From the NCBI GenBank assembly GCA_016110215.1, contig JADWQD010000002.1, positions 2,108,001-2,172,000 on the forward strand: 64,000 nt of DNA, given 5' to 3'. Shown piece by piece: positions 46,255-57,246 of the stretch. The notes beneath the pieces are model-generated. The model ran no database searches. It was not told where the DNA came from and worked only from the letters and a program-made list of their open reading frames with translations. Position 1 is the stretch's first letter. Each line of letters begins with the position of its first letter. The DNA is from Capronia americana. Lineage: Eukaryota > Ascomycota > Eurotiomycetes > Chaetothyriales > Herpotrichiellaceae. The position numbers and the translations under genes were made by a program.

Positions 46255-49200
46255 CTATCGCTGAGGGACCCGTGCTGGCCACTTCACCCTCGTGCAGGCC
46301 TCGACAAGGCGATCCCACACCTTACACGCTTCCTCCTTCTCCTTCTTCATTGTCAAGGTCGTCTGATCGCCTAGGATAATCAAGCCGGCTTTAGCTCGGG
46401 TCAGCGCAACGTTAAGCCTGCGCATGTCCTTCAGAAACCCTATCTCGCCTTGTAAGTTGCAGCGGACGGTCACAAATATCACGATGTCGGCCTCTTGGCC
46501 TTGGAATCCGTCAATGCTAGACACGGTAAACCCTCCGCAGAGCTGTTTGAGCAGGTCTGCTTGTCGTGAGTAAGGCGTCAGGATCGAGATCGAGGGGGTT
46601 TGCGACCCAGGGTGCTTGACTTCTGCGGCCTGTGTCAAGGTCGGTGCCGTGGTCAACAATTGCAATACCTCCTTGCATATGTTGGCTTGGCTCTGGTTGA
46701 CCTTGGACTTTTTGCCGTAATCCTCTGGGTCGTTGCACTGGATGAAGACTGCTCGCCTCGAACGATTCGGCTCACCCCTGACGTCGGGAGGCGACTGCGG
46801 CCAAGGAAAGCGCGACGGGGGGAGTTGAGTCAAATCACAACCAGGTGCGGTCAACAGGCGGTCCTCATAGAATTCTGCTGATGGGAACCGGCAGAGGCTT
46901 GAATGCATTCGATATTGAGTGTCCAGCATGACTCTTGCGATGGCATCGTCGGCTTGGTTCGGAGTCCCCATCCACAGTCGTTCCATGAGAGAAACATCAA
47001 AATCCACGACAGCGGCATGAGGACTGACAGTCGCCCTCAGTTGGACGTGGTCTCCCACGAGGATCGACCGCTGGCAACCTTTCACAAGAGGTATGAGGGA
47101 TGCGGGTTCCGTCTGCTGAGATGCTTCATCAATGATGACCGTCTCAAACGACTGATTGCGAAGCAAGCCGAGCGCAGCGCCCACACAGGTAGTGAACACC
47201 AGCTTCGACTCGGAAATTCTTGCAATGGCCTTTCTCCTCACGGCCGGATACTGGTTGAGATCTTTGCCAAACATTGCATCACACGTGTAGTCTTTCAGAT
47301 CATCCGCAACCCGCATCAGCTGAAGGAGACTGGTCAGATTGGTCAATGGACAGAACGAAATGCGTACCTCAGTAGAGACCCGAAGTGGTTGCGGTAAAGT
47401 CGAGTCCTGGTTCAGCGCTTTCTTAACGTACTGGCGCAGCACGTTATCCACGGCATTATGCGTGGGAGCTGTAACGAGGATCCTCCCCGGCTCATTCAGC
47501 TTCAGGAGCTTTCGCAATAATGCGATGATCGTTGTCGTCTTCCCAGTGCCAGGCGGTCCCCAGAGACACGTGAGAGGGTTACTCGTAGACACAACAACGG
47601 CCCGGCTCTGACTCTCGTTCAATCCCTCAACCAGGTGGACTGTCTGCTTGTCGACTGAGGGCCCCGACTTAGCTAAGCGCGTCCGGCGATCCCTCGGATT
47701 CAGTAGAATCTGAGCAATGCCACAGGAATTATCTTGGTTGAGAAGCAGCTCTACAAGCGCCTCGCCCATTGCCTTCACACCCACAAAGGGCACACAACTC
47801 TCCATCTCGAAGGTAGTTTTGTCAACCCATATCGGAGGCTGGCAGAGGCATTCAAATTTGACCTCGTTGTCGGAAGCCGCCTCCACCAGTACATCAAGTG
47901 TCGTAGGATGCGTGGCACTGGAAGTGGGGGGTTCGATCTTCGCAACAAATCGTACATGATCTCCAACAGCAAGCCTCGAGAGCTTCGGCGCATCAATACG
48001 TCGCTGGCTTCTCAGCGTGGACACTTTCCCGCCAGAGCCTTTCACCGGTACCAGTAGCCATGAGCCCGACTTGGGCAGATTATTTTCGTTTGCCTCGGCG
48101 CAATGATCGAGCGCTATCCCGACCATATTTCGCAAGAAGAATTCAACAATAGTGGGATCATGATCTGTGAGTGTGTGAGCAAGAGCGTCGCGGCTTTCCA
48201 TGAGAATAGTCAGCAACAATTCTGGATTCGTGGTTGCTATGGATGCGGTTTCCAGCAGACTTCGGGCGGCGGAGAGACTCAAGGAGATGTCTTCCCGTAG
48301 AATGACGGATATATGCCCCAGAACCAGATCTCCCATCTTGTGGCCGCAGAGGATGAGCGCACGAAGGATGGTAAATGCCTCTCGTTCAAGAATAGTCAAG
48401 TATGGTGTTGGTAGCGAAGACCAGGGGCAGAGACGAGCGAAGTATATCGCCATAAGCGGCTTGAAGTGAAGGAATTCGACGAGTTGATTGACCTGGTCGG
48501 GCGAGCATCGTTCGTTCTGGCCTTCGTCAGCTATAGAGTGCAAGAGACGCCGATACACCTCGGAGACAATGTCGACAATGTCATATCTCCAGCAGAACTG
48601 AAGAAGTTCCACCAATTGAACAGTCGTCGCCTCCAACACGAGGGCGAACTCCTTGTGCCTCACCACACGGACAAGGAAGTCGCTATGCTGATTCCAATCG
48701 ACATCTGTGAGGCGGGGCAAGCTGTCGGATGGCGGTTCATCCGGAAAATTAGGGAGAACGTTAAGGGTATCAACGTTCTCAAGCCAGAGGTCCAAGGCTC
48801 GTAGCGCGCGAACATCTCTGCTGCTGATTATGTACAGTTCCTGTACGCTTTAGCCGCAGCCCGAGACGGAGCTTGCAAGGTCTTCAACCCACAGCGTCAG
48901 TAAGAGGTTCTCGGTTAGTACGCCCAATGTGAGTTGCAAGTTGTGAACTGAACTTGCCCAGTGCTATACTGACTCTCCAATCGCAATTGATTCCATCCTC
49001 AATTGTCTTCTGGCGAGCGCGTGCCTTGTTGCCTGTCCCTTGAACGTTCCGGTAGGCACTGTCATCATTTGCAGACTTGGCGAAAAAGACAAAACTATTA
49101 CTCCGATGAGATTCGTAGAGCTGCATGACGGTCTCGTCGTAGTAGAATCGGTAGTTTTTCTTTGTCGGCACGACCCTGCGATGTCCAACCTTGTCCTTGT

Positions 49201-51624
49201 GCGAATGGGGAAAGGCAAACAGCCTGACGGTGTCATGTACAACAATGTCTTCTTCCTTCTCAATCGGTCGTGGAAAATAGATTGCTATACTCAACCTCTC
49301 GCTGAGCCGAAGGATGAGGAGCTTCTTGGCGAACTGGTGAAATGTCTGACCGATGACTGCCATCAGCTTCCGGAGTGGATCAGATGCAGAATCGAATACA
49401 CATTTCCAATGCAGAGCATGATAGTCGAGCCGAAACGCTCGCAGATCCTCTTGTGTGAGAATGTTTGATTGAAGGAGGCCATTCTTGATTGAAGACGCGT
49501 ATTCAGGTGAAGGGGGCAGTTCTGACAATATCCATGCCTGTTCGTCAGCTGCGAGTTCGGTGCTGTCGAAGAAGGTCCAAAACTCCTCGAAAGGAACACG
49601 ATTCTTCCGGCACCAAGCCAGGGTTAACTGGGCCAACTCGAAGTGCGAAAATGGACTGGGGTTGGTAAGAACGAACTCCATCGTCTCTCGATCGGCACTG
49701 CCCAGAACCTCGATATCCGAGGGTCGTTGTTTAACAACTGTGGCATGCGTCACGGCGGATCTGACCTCTTGGCAGTGTTCCAAGGCCAGTTCATGCAACG
49801 TGTCAAGGATGAATCGCCCAGTTCCCGGCGGAGCTTCAGGAGGGTCGAGTAAGCGATCGGGAATATGGATTCGATTGCCATCGACACACTGTGAAAAGAG
49901 GCGATTGAGTTCCTGACACTGGCTTGAGTGCGGACCCGAGGCGCGTGCCCATCCAAGATAGAGTTTCTTGACTCGCCCCAGGGACATATTGTTGTAGCCG
50001 GCGAAATATGTGATCAGGTCATCCCTCGTGATTGGGGAGAACCTGGTTGCCTCCTTCGCCCCTGGGTACTCGGCTGCCTCAGCAAGAGTCTGAGGGATCA
50101 GGACAGGATCCCAACAGACAAAGACTGTCTGAAGTGAGTTGGAAGCTTCCACATGGGCCATGACTTACATGTATCGCCGTCCAGGTCGCCCCCAGACATA
50201 AGGTCAGCTGTTGGTCGTTTCCCCTCTGTGGAAAAGACCACGCAGTCCACAAGATGATCGAGTTTTGAATTTTCCACAGCCTTGAGCTTGCGAAGATCAC
50301 CGGGATGAAGACATGGATTCCTGGAGATCAGCACATTGGCACCACTGACGGTCATGGGAGCTCCGGTTTCTTCCAGCGTCACACGCACGAAACATTCGCC
50401 TGCTTTGAGCAAGCCATATGGATCACATACTCCGAATAGTAGTCGCGACTTCGGAATCAAAATCCTAGTCTTTTGTTCGTCGCGCTTATTGACCATCTTG
50501 CTGTACTCTTGCGCCAGAACCTTTCGAATGGCAGATTCGGCCTGTTCCATACCTTCGATCAGGAGGACCTCGGCCTGGGAAGTCAGACCAAGAGAGCTCA
50601 GGAGCCGGAAAGCACATCTAGGGTTAGTCCGCGATTGCTCCAGGAAGTCGAAGTATTGCCTCAGTTTCTCAACGAAGACTGCCGCCTCGACTCCGAGTGA
50701 GTGGAGTAGAAGCACGATCTCGTCATTGAGATATCCATAGGTGTAAGGCTGCGCTCGTCAGGTTCTGCTTCGAGGAGGGGGGAGGTGCTTCACCTTGGAG
50801 TATTCCACAACGGCAAAACTCATATCAGTCGTCCCACTAAACTTTTTCATCGACTTCCGTAACTTCAGCCAGAGGCCCTTCTCCATCCGAGGGTCAACGG
50901 CAACGACGCCTTTGTAAGCCCTGTATCGTATCTGAAGCACAGAGGGATGGTATCGGCGATCCCGGAAGATGATAGGCTTCTTACTGGCGAGCAGACGCAC
51001 GAAACCTCTAGAGATAAGGCCGCACCCATCAGTGAATATAAAGCCATCTCTTTCGACATCGTCAATGTCCTGGCACCTGGAGGCCGGGACGTCTTGCACA
51101 ACGTCAGCGGTGGAGAACAAGAGGCCGATGCGTTTCGCCTTCTTTGCCACGGTCTTGATCTTCTTGAAGTCTCCCAAGGTCTCCACCTTCTTGCCCACCT
51201 CTTCCTTTGAGCCAGCCAAGAGGTAGCAGGAGCGAGACTTGAGTTGACTATTACTGTGTCCGTAGAACGAGTACTGCACGTCATTGATGACGATGCCAGC
51301 CTTCAGGAATCTCGCGAGGTAATCGACGGTCTGTTTGTGATTCGATGGCAGCGACGAATCTTGAGTATCGTATACCGGCCGGAAGTCTGATATGCTGACC
51401 TGGATCAGCTCCTCGAGGTCGTGCTCTCGAGTGGCACGATTTCTTGAAGCAGGACTCCAACGCAGGTAGATACCCTGTCTCGAAGGCGAACAAGTTAGCG
51501 TTATCGCTTTGATCAGTCCAGCCTGGCGGCACGTATCAGGCTTGGGGAGGTTGGGGAGGTTGTATCGCCACGCCGAGTCCGTGATGGAAATGGTTTCCTG
51601 TAGCGTATACTGAGCTCGTGCCAT
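46255..51624 (-). CDS. RNA-dependent RNA polymerase fused to UPF1-like SF1 helicase
   Basis: Proposed exons: 51624-50794, 50748-50169, 50124-48893 and 48840-46255, 1,742 aa. Exons 1-3 encode a cellular silencing RdRP: FIFTDGCGLISRGF, SRLLFGVCDPYG, and the catalytic loop SGGDLDGDT (DLDGD at 465-469), which spans the exon 2/3 junction. Exon 4 encodes an SF1B helicase: GLNESQSRAV (Q motif), GPPGTGKT (1309-1316), IIDEASQQTEPA, GDHVQL, DTQYRMH, IDGFQGQEAD and NVALTRAK. The two parts meet across a 52-nt intron (GTGGGT, branch-like GGCTAAAG, TACAG). Unspliced, the RdRP stops three codons into it. The helicase frame has no ATG for its first ~130 codons after an upstream TAA, so a separate helicase would lose that conserved-looking region. 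Expected role: double-stranded RNA synthesis and RNA remodelling in gene silencing (inference from Rdp1-Hrr1 and SAD-1/SAD-3). If unspliced, two adjacent genes. Confidence 0.82.
48841..48892 (-). other. 52-nt intron joining RdRP and helicase frames
   Basis: Phase 0. Donor GTGGGT follows GCT (Ala); acceptor is GTACAG before GAACTG. A CTAAA branch-like site is about 10 nt before the acceptor. Length and signals match other introns in the window, and the same GTGGGT donor is needed in the NAC-alpha gene. Confidence 0.75.
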
Positions 51625-51846
51625 GGTTTGACCTCGACTGGTCTCAGTAGTCCTTGACTTCCGCCGGTGAGGCAGAGCTGAGATTCAGCAGATGAGGCTG
51701 ACACGTGATGAAGAAAGCTGTTGGCTGCATATGCGTGTGCAGGGGCCCTTGTTTGCCAGATCATCAGCACCCCTCCAGGTCAGAATTTACGAGGCGACCT
51801 TCATTTCGACCATCTCCCGGTCGTTTGCTGTCGACTTGAAGTAACC
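51625..51846. promoter_or_regulatory. Divergent promoter, RdRP-helicase / P-loop kinase
   Basis: 222 bp between two divergent ATGs. An in-frame stop lies about 65 bp before the RdRP start, so the RdRP cannot be extended here without another exon. Confidence 0.5.
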
Positions 51847-52446
51847 ATGGAGAGTCCGCGATCAATATACATCATCGGCGCTCAGTGTACGGGCAAGACG
51901 ACTCTGGCGGAGGATGTGGCTCAGGCGCTGTTAGGCGATGGAGCCAAGTCCTCCTTCACCTCCATCAGGGAGCTCGCTCGCGGCATCTTGAAGACAGCCA
52001 ATGTAACCAGAGAGGACATCCGAGCAGGGACCCCGAGAGGAATGGAGTTCCAGAAGCTTGTGCTCGATGCACAACTCAGCGAGGAACGCGATCGCGAAAG
52101 CCGAGGGTTCATCGTCTCAGACCGATCTGGAATCGATCCCATCGCCTATGCAACGCTGTACGGCCCGCCTGAAGTAGCCAAGGAACTGCTTGAGAGCTGC
52201 GCTTGGAAATTTCTGAGGGAGAAGATGCGGCAGGGACTCGTCATTCTCTGTGAGCCGGTCCCAGAGTGGCTGTATGACGACGGCACAAGGTTAATGCCAG
52301 GAGATGACGCAGAGTGGTATGAGCTACACAATGTCTTCGTCGAGTTGCTGCAACAGGCCGGGATAGCGTACGAGGTGATGCCGTCGACGTGTACCTCGAA
52401 GGACGAGAGAGTCGCTCGGGCACTCGACCGATGGAGAAGCAAGTGA
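51847..52446 (+). CDS. Small P-loop ATPase/kinase (AAA_28 / NadR-like)
   Basis: A single exon of 199 aa starting MESPRSIYIIGAQCTGKTTL, with Walker A GAQCTGKT at residues 11-18. FIVSDRSGIDPIAYATLYG resembles the acceptor-side Asp-Arg of NadR-like nucleoside kinases, and LVILCEPVPEWLYDDGTRL with ELHNVFVELLQQAGI matches the usual C-terminal lid and strand. Such proteins phosphorylate small nucleosides or serve as NTPases; the fungal members are uncharacterised. It shares a short divergent promoter with the RdRP-helicase gene. The frame is open upstream of the ATG but without another ATG nearby. Confidence 0.85.
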   Translation: MESPRSIYIIGAQCTGKTTLAEDVAQALLGDGAKSSFTSIRELARGILKTANVTREDIRAGTPRGMEFQKLVLDAQLSEERDRESRGFIVSDRSGIDPIAYATLYGPPEVAKELLESCAWKFLREKMRQGLVILCEPVPEWLYDDGTRLMPGDDAEWYELHNVFVELLQQAGIAYEVMPSTCTSKDERVARALDRWRSK

Positions 52447-52514
52447 AGCGGGTGAATTGTGAGAAACAAGTAAAGTGGGTGAATTGTGAGAAACAAGTGA
52501 AGCGGGCGAAGGCG
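52434..52514 (+). repeat. Three 27-bp tandem repeats across the kinase stop codon
   Basis: Units at 52434-52460, 52461-52487 and 52488-52514, each beginning GAGAAGC or GAGAAAC and containing AAGTGAAGCGGG. The first unit holds the last codons and the TGA stop of the P-loop kinase gene; the next two repeat that end outside the gene. Confidence 0.85.
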
Positions 52515-52678
52515 CGTCGTTCAAGATTCGGCGCGCCGGACTGCGGCCTTAGCGCGAACGACACCGACATTAGCACCCAAGAGCGATGACGATTCAGAGG
52601 AGGAAAATGTGTTCTATTTTGCCGCATTGCGGCCTGCATTACAACATGAATAATCTCTACACGCTAGAAATGATGTGG

Positions 52679-54109
52679 TCAGTGTGCTGCAGTAGTAGCA
52701 CAGACCCAGCCCGATGGCGGTATCTTGACTGTGGACACGATCCTGGGGAGGTATTAGCTAGGCGCTTCGGGGAGGATTCCAGTGAACTTACGTTGCCCAT
52801 ACAGTGGAGGTCGTCCAAACAGTCTCGTAAGTGCGAGAAGTTCGCGTACGTGTGGGTGTAGGTGCTGTGATCGTGATCGTGGTCTTCGCCTTGCCACTGA
52901 AAGCCGTGATAGGTGCGGGCGTACTGGTATCAGGGTTAGCGATGGCTAGTAAATCCACTGTTCGAGACTTACATTGTGGTGGTGGTTGTCGCATTTTCCG
53001 TGTCGATCTCGGTACTCGTGGATGCTGTAACAGTGGTGTATGATGAGACAGCCTTCGCGGTGTCGACAAAGGTAGTGGTGCACATATCTGAAGGGCCGTT
53101 AGCATGGGTTTGTATCTCGAAGCTGGGCCAGCCGTACCTGGACCAGTGTCAACGGGAGCGCCGCCGTCGTCTCGTCGATGCATGGCCAGCCTATGACCTC
53201 CCCAGGCACCCCAGCCACTGCGGCCAGTGCCTGGCCTCTGGAACTGTCGGATCCATTGCCGAGGAGCGATGCTGATTGTCGCGGCCGCTGCTGCAAGGGT
53301 AGCCTTGGTGGGCCGAATGGTACACACGGGATCCTTCGAGGGAGTCTGAGTCTGGCAGGAGGTGGTGACGGTGGTAGTAGAAACCGTCTTGGAGAAGACC
53401 CTCGTGGTGCGTGTCCGGGTTGACGTCGAGGTCGAATATACTGTTACCTGCGCTGGAGTTGTGGTGATGGTCCGGGTCGAGGTGCTTGTGGGAACGGTAA
53501 TGGTGAGAGGGAGAGCAATGACTGAGAAAACGCTGGTGATGGTTGAAGTTATCGTGGTAGAAGGGGTGGTTGTGACCGTGAACATGGCAGTGGGAGTTGA
53601 CGTGACCGTCACTGGTGGTGCTGCAATGATCGAAAATGATCGCATGTACGCGAACGTCAAGCCTTCCATGATGGCGGTCCACGTCCCCGAGAACATATTG
53701 TTCTTGGTCAACTCGTTTCCGGAGACATTGCTGGGGATCGTTAACCGGGAACATGTACTAGGTATTCAATGCCTTACCATATCGACACCATATCCTGTCC
53801 ATCAGGTTGTACTCCTATATCGGAGCAGAAGTACTCATCACCATTGGGATCAATGAGAATCGGAGTGACTGCATCTTGGACGTCGCTTGGCTCGCAACCT
53901 TGCCATTGTCAGTGCCAAAGAGTAGTGCCTAAGCGTACTGGCAGCTTACCAAAGAACTCCGTTCCGAAGGTGAAGTAGGATGTCGAAGTTGTGTTGATAC
54001 AATAAGGACCTCCGCCATCCACGAAGTCATAGCCATACGACCGGCAGTCGGCGGCACAGCGGCCAGCCAGAGCAAGCAAAGCAAAGACAAAGGGTGATGA
54101 AGAGTACAT
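52679..54109 (-). CDS. Secreted Thr/Ser-rich cell-surface protein
   Basis: Six exons: 54109-53950, 53898-53778, 53730-53138, 53087-52974 (last base 52973), 52923-52792 and 52742-52679, coding 394 aa with matching phases; the intron ending at 53088 has a perfect GCTAAC branch site. A signal peptide (MYSSSPFVFALLALAGRCAA) precedes a small Cys-containing domain (DCRSYGYDFVDGGGPYC, then FGCEPSDVQDAV, DEYFCSDIGVQPDGQ). Long stretches of TVTST and TSTSTRT follow, a stalk for O-mannosylation, then a positive region and a second Thr-rich segment ending STVKIPPSGWVCATTAAH. Comparable proteins in other ascomycetes lack known function; cell wall or extracellular location is inferred. No GPI signal is visible. 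Confidence 0.78.
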
Positions 54110-55407
54110 TCTGGCGATTCAGAACCGAAGGGCGATACTGTGGAAAGATGCCATCTGGAGAGAGAAGCTCTTGTCCTATATGAGGACAGAGAATGCATGG
54201 CCCGGCACTCGATCACATCGGAGATCAAGGGTCAGCCCCTTCGCAGAAGGACTATTGTGACTGAGACAGGATGCCTTGCCTGCTTGACAGCCATGCCTCG
54301 AGAACCCTGCATCCATGGACTCTTGCGTTGGCAATAGCTCGGCTGAGACATTATCCCAGACTCCGAATTGAGACTGTAAGCACGGGCTTCAAAGGCCGAG
54401 GAATGGATCGCCCTGAGGACCGATACAACAGGCTTTATTCATAATGTGATTGTCTCGGCTGCGGCCGAGCTGCCATTGACACTGCTACGCGTACTGGCAA
54501 TCGCTGTTGTGCTGCGTGGGATCCGAGTGTCTGGTTCTGTCCTGCCTCGAGCCATGGCGCCGCGCTGTGTGACAGGGGGAACTGAGAATTCCAATAAAAG
54601 CAACAACAAATGGACCTCATCAATTTTGGGAGGTACTGCATGAAGCTAGCGAGAACAATTCGAGATCGGGCCAAGCTGCAAGGAGCATAGACAATTGAAA
54701 TCGCAGCCTGATATCAAAGCCGGCCGGATGACGCGAGGGAGAAGTGGATAGCGGTGATGACAATGCCCTTGTTGGCAGCGGGAAGTTGCTGGCCGTCAGG
54801 GGCGGCAGGGGGGTGGTTCCAGGCCAGTCCGTTTATGGAAGGAGAAGACGACCACCCAGCTGCTTCACGGCTGCTCAACCACCGCTCCTCTGTCTATTGC
54901 ACGATTCTGGCCATTTCAATCTGAACCTGCGCCTCTCTGACTCAAAAGGCATTCTTCACAGCTGGATTGTAAACAACCAAACCCCGTTGTATTGTGCGGA
55001 AATTGCATCCCTCGTCGTGTCTCGGTCTATTCTTGCAGCCGACAACTCCTTCGCATCCGAACATGGGTATGCCAGATGAGGTTCGACAGATGCCTCCATC
55101 TCAGTGGTTCCGACGGCATGCTCCAATCCCTTTTTGTACGACAACAAGCCGCCGCGGCTGGTAAGGGTCCAAGACACTCAGGCGAGATCTTGCGCGTACC
55201 ACGTTTTCCACCACGATCATCCCACGATGGCAAAGTATGCAGCCTCAGAATGGATCTTTGCCATGGCAAGGGAGGCAATCACAACCATGACAATCTCACT
55301 ATCCCCTTTATATTGAAGGCTCGCGGTTGCCACCTGCTTCTTCATTCCGCACACTGTCGCTCGTTTTCCCCCAGCCCATTCCAGCCGTTCCTTGCCCGTC
55401 GCTCGCT
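54110..55407. promoter_or_regulatory. Divergent intergenic region, secreted protein / laccase
   Basis: 1.3 kb between two divergent genes for exported proteins. A sequence TATATTGAAGG about 100 bp before the laccase ATG (55308-55318) could be a TATA element. Small frames are not supported. Confidence 0.45.
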
Positions 55408-57246
55408 ATGCTGCTCTTCTTGTCACTCGTTTCATTATTTTTGCACCAGGCCATCGCAGCCTACATACCCACTGCTGAGCTGATCCAGATCGACCATGGG
55501 CTCGCAAGAAGGCAGGCGTCCTCGACGTCAAGTACTTCACCAGCCACAACTCAAAAGGCCGATTCGCAATGCACACATGGGCCCTTTACGAGGGCATGTT
55601 GGGGCAATGGCTACAGTATTGCTACCAATTATGACGCTGTATGGCCAAATACTGGCAAGGTAGTCGAATACTTCCTTGACATCCAGAACACGACCATGTC
55701 CCTTGACGGCTTCTCGAGACAGCTCTACCTCATCAATGGCCAATTCCCGGGACCTACAATTGTCGCCAACTGGGGGGATACACTCAGAATCCATGTCAAG
55801 AACAGCCTTACCACGAACGGGACTGGCATTCATTGGCACGGCATACGACAGTGGAAGACGAACCATATGGATGGCACCGGTGGCGTGACCGAATGCCCAA
55901 TTGCCCCGGGCCAGTCACGCACGTACGAGTTCTTGTGCACGCAATTTGGCACGACATGGTACCACAGCCATTTCTCAAGCCAGTACACGGACGGCGTCGT
56001 GGGCACTATAATTATAAATGGTCCTGCCACGTCCAACTACGACCTTGATCTCGGCACTTTCCCCATTACCGATTATTACCACCGGTCAGCATCTGAGCTT
56101 GGGTATTTGATCCAATACGGCGGGTTCCCACGTGGACCACCCGCGGGCGATAACATCCTGATCAACGGCACGAATGTGAGCCTCAACGGCACCCAGGGTC
56201 GATACAGCCGTACCACTATTACCAAAGGCAAGAAGTACCGCCTGCGCCTGATCAACACGTCCACCAACGACAATTTCAAGGTCAGCCTTGACGGCCACAA
56301 CTTCACCGTCATCACCGCGGATTTCGTCCCTGTCAAACCCTTCTCCACGAAGTGGCTGTTCCTCGGTATCGGCGAGCGCCACGATGTCATCGTCGAGGCC
56401 AACCAACCCGTTGACAATTACTGGTTCCATGTCGTGCCCGTCACTGGCTGCAGCAGCAACCAGAACAAGAACGCTCTCGCCATCTTCTCCTACTCTGGGG
56501 CGAACTCAACAGGCCTGCCCTCGGACGCAAATCGTTCTAATGCACCGACAGGCGCAGCCGCGTCAGATTGCACCGACCCCAACGACAAACTCATCCCGTA
56601 CGTCAAACTCGACGTACCAAGCAATTACACCATTCCTGCATCCTCGCGCCTTGACGTGGGATTTGCAATCGTCCAAAACCAAGCCCAGCAGACTCTCTTC
56701 CAGTGGAACCTGAACTTCACAGCCATGAGCGTCGAATGGGACAGACCGACCTTAGAATACGTCCTCAACCAAAACACCACCTACGAACCGGAGATGAACC
56801 TCATCACCCTGCCCGGCAAGAACGCCTGGTCGTACTGGGTAATCCAAGCGGTGCCCACCATCGCCCCTGCGATTGCCCACCCCATCCATCTCCACGGGCA
56901 TGATTTCTACGTCCTCGGCGCCGGCACCGGAATCTTCAACAACAGCCAAACCCTCAACTACAAGAATCCGCCGCGCCGCGATGTGGCCATGCTGCCCGCG
57001 TCAGGGTACCTCGTCATCGCATTCATCACGGACAATCCTGGCGCGTGGCTCATGCACTGCCACATTGCCTGGCACATCGGGCTAGGCCTTGGAGCGCAAT
57101 TCCTGGAACAAGCGGATCAAATCCCGAACTTAGGAATCGGGCAGGACTTCCAACAGGGGTGTAACGCGTGGGACACGTACAACCAAAACGCCATTTTCCA
57201 TCAGGAGGATTCGGGGTTGCGGCGACGTGAGATCCGCGCGTATTGA
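55408..57246 (+). CDS. Laccase (multicopper oxidase), ascomycete type
   Basis: A single exon of 612 aa. A signal peptide (MLLFLSLVSLFLHQAIAA) and a propeptide ending near LARRQA (Arg-Arg) precede three cupredoxin domains. All copper motifs are present: GIHWHG (about 140-145), WYHSHFS (184-190), HPIHLHGHDF (from 491) and HCHIAWHIGLGLG (from 550). The residue ten after the type 1 Cys is Leu, as in many ascomycete laccases. About a dozen N-x-S/T sites are visible. The end is REIRAY rather than the classic ascomycete DSGL plug; DSGLRRR occurs eleven residues before the end, so the usual processing site may be present with a short extension. Laccases oxidise phenols with reduction of oxygen to water; roles include melanin or lignin chemistry. 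The absence of introns is unusual for a fungal laccase. Confidence 0.95.
   Translation: MLLFLSLVSLFLHQAIAAYIPTAELIQIDHGLARRQASSTSSTSPATTQKADSQCTHGPFTRACWGNGYSIATNYDAVWPNTGKVVEYFLDIQNTTMSLDGFSRQLYLINGQFPGPTIVANWGDTLRIHVKNSLTTNGTGIHWHGIRQWKTNHMDGTGGVTECPIAPGQSRTYEFLCTQFGTTWYHSHFSSQYTDGVVGTIIINGPATSNYDLDLGTFPITDYYHRSASELGYLIQYGGFPRGPPAGDNILINGTNVSLNGTQGRYSRTTITKGKKYRLRLINTSTNDNFKVSLDGHNFTVITADFVPVKPFSTKWLFLGIGERHDVIVEANQPVDNYWFHVVPVTGCSSNQNKNALAIFSYSGANSTGLPSDANRSNAPTGAAASDCTDPNDKLIPYVKLDVPSNYTIPASSRLDVGFAIVQNQAQQTLFQWNLNFTAMSVEWDRPTLEYVLNQNTTYEPEMNLITLPGKNAWSYWVIQAVPTIAPAIAHPIHLHGHDFYVLGAGTGIFNNSQTLNYKNPPRRDVAMLPASGYLVIAFITDNPGAWLMHCHIAWHIGLGLGAQFLEQADQIPNLGIGQDFQQGCNAWDTYNQNAIFHQEDSGLRRREIRAY

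Noticed and set aside
48796..48883. RdRP and helicase as two separate genes with an 88-bp gap
   Set aside because: The helicase frame begins at a non-ATG codon (TTG) after a TAA, with no ATG until residue 115. The intron model joins both frames in phase, so fusion is preferred, though transcripts are needed.
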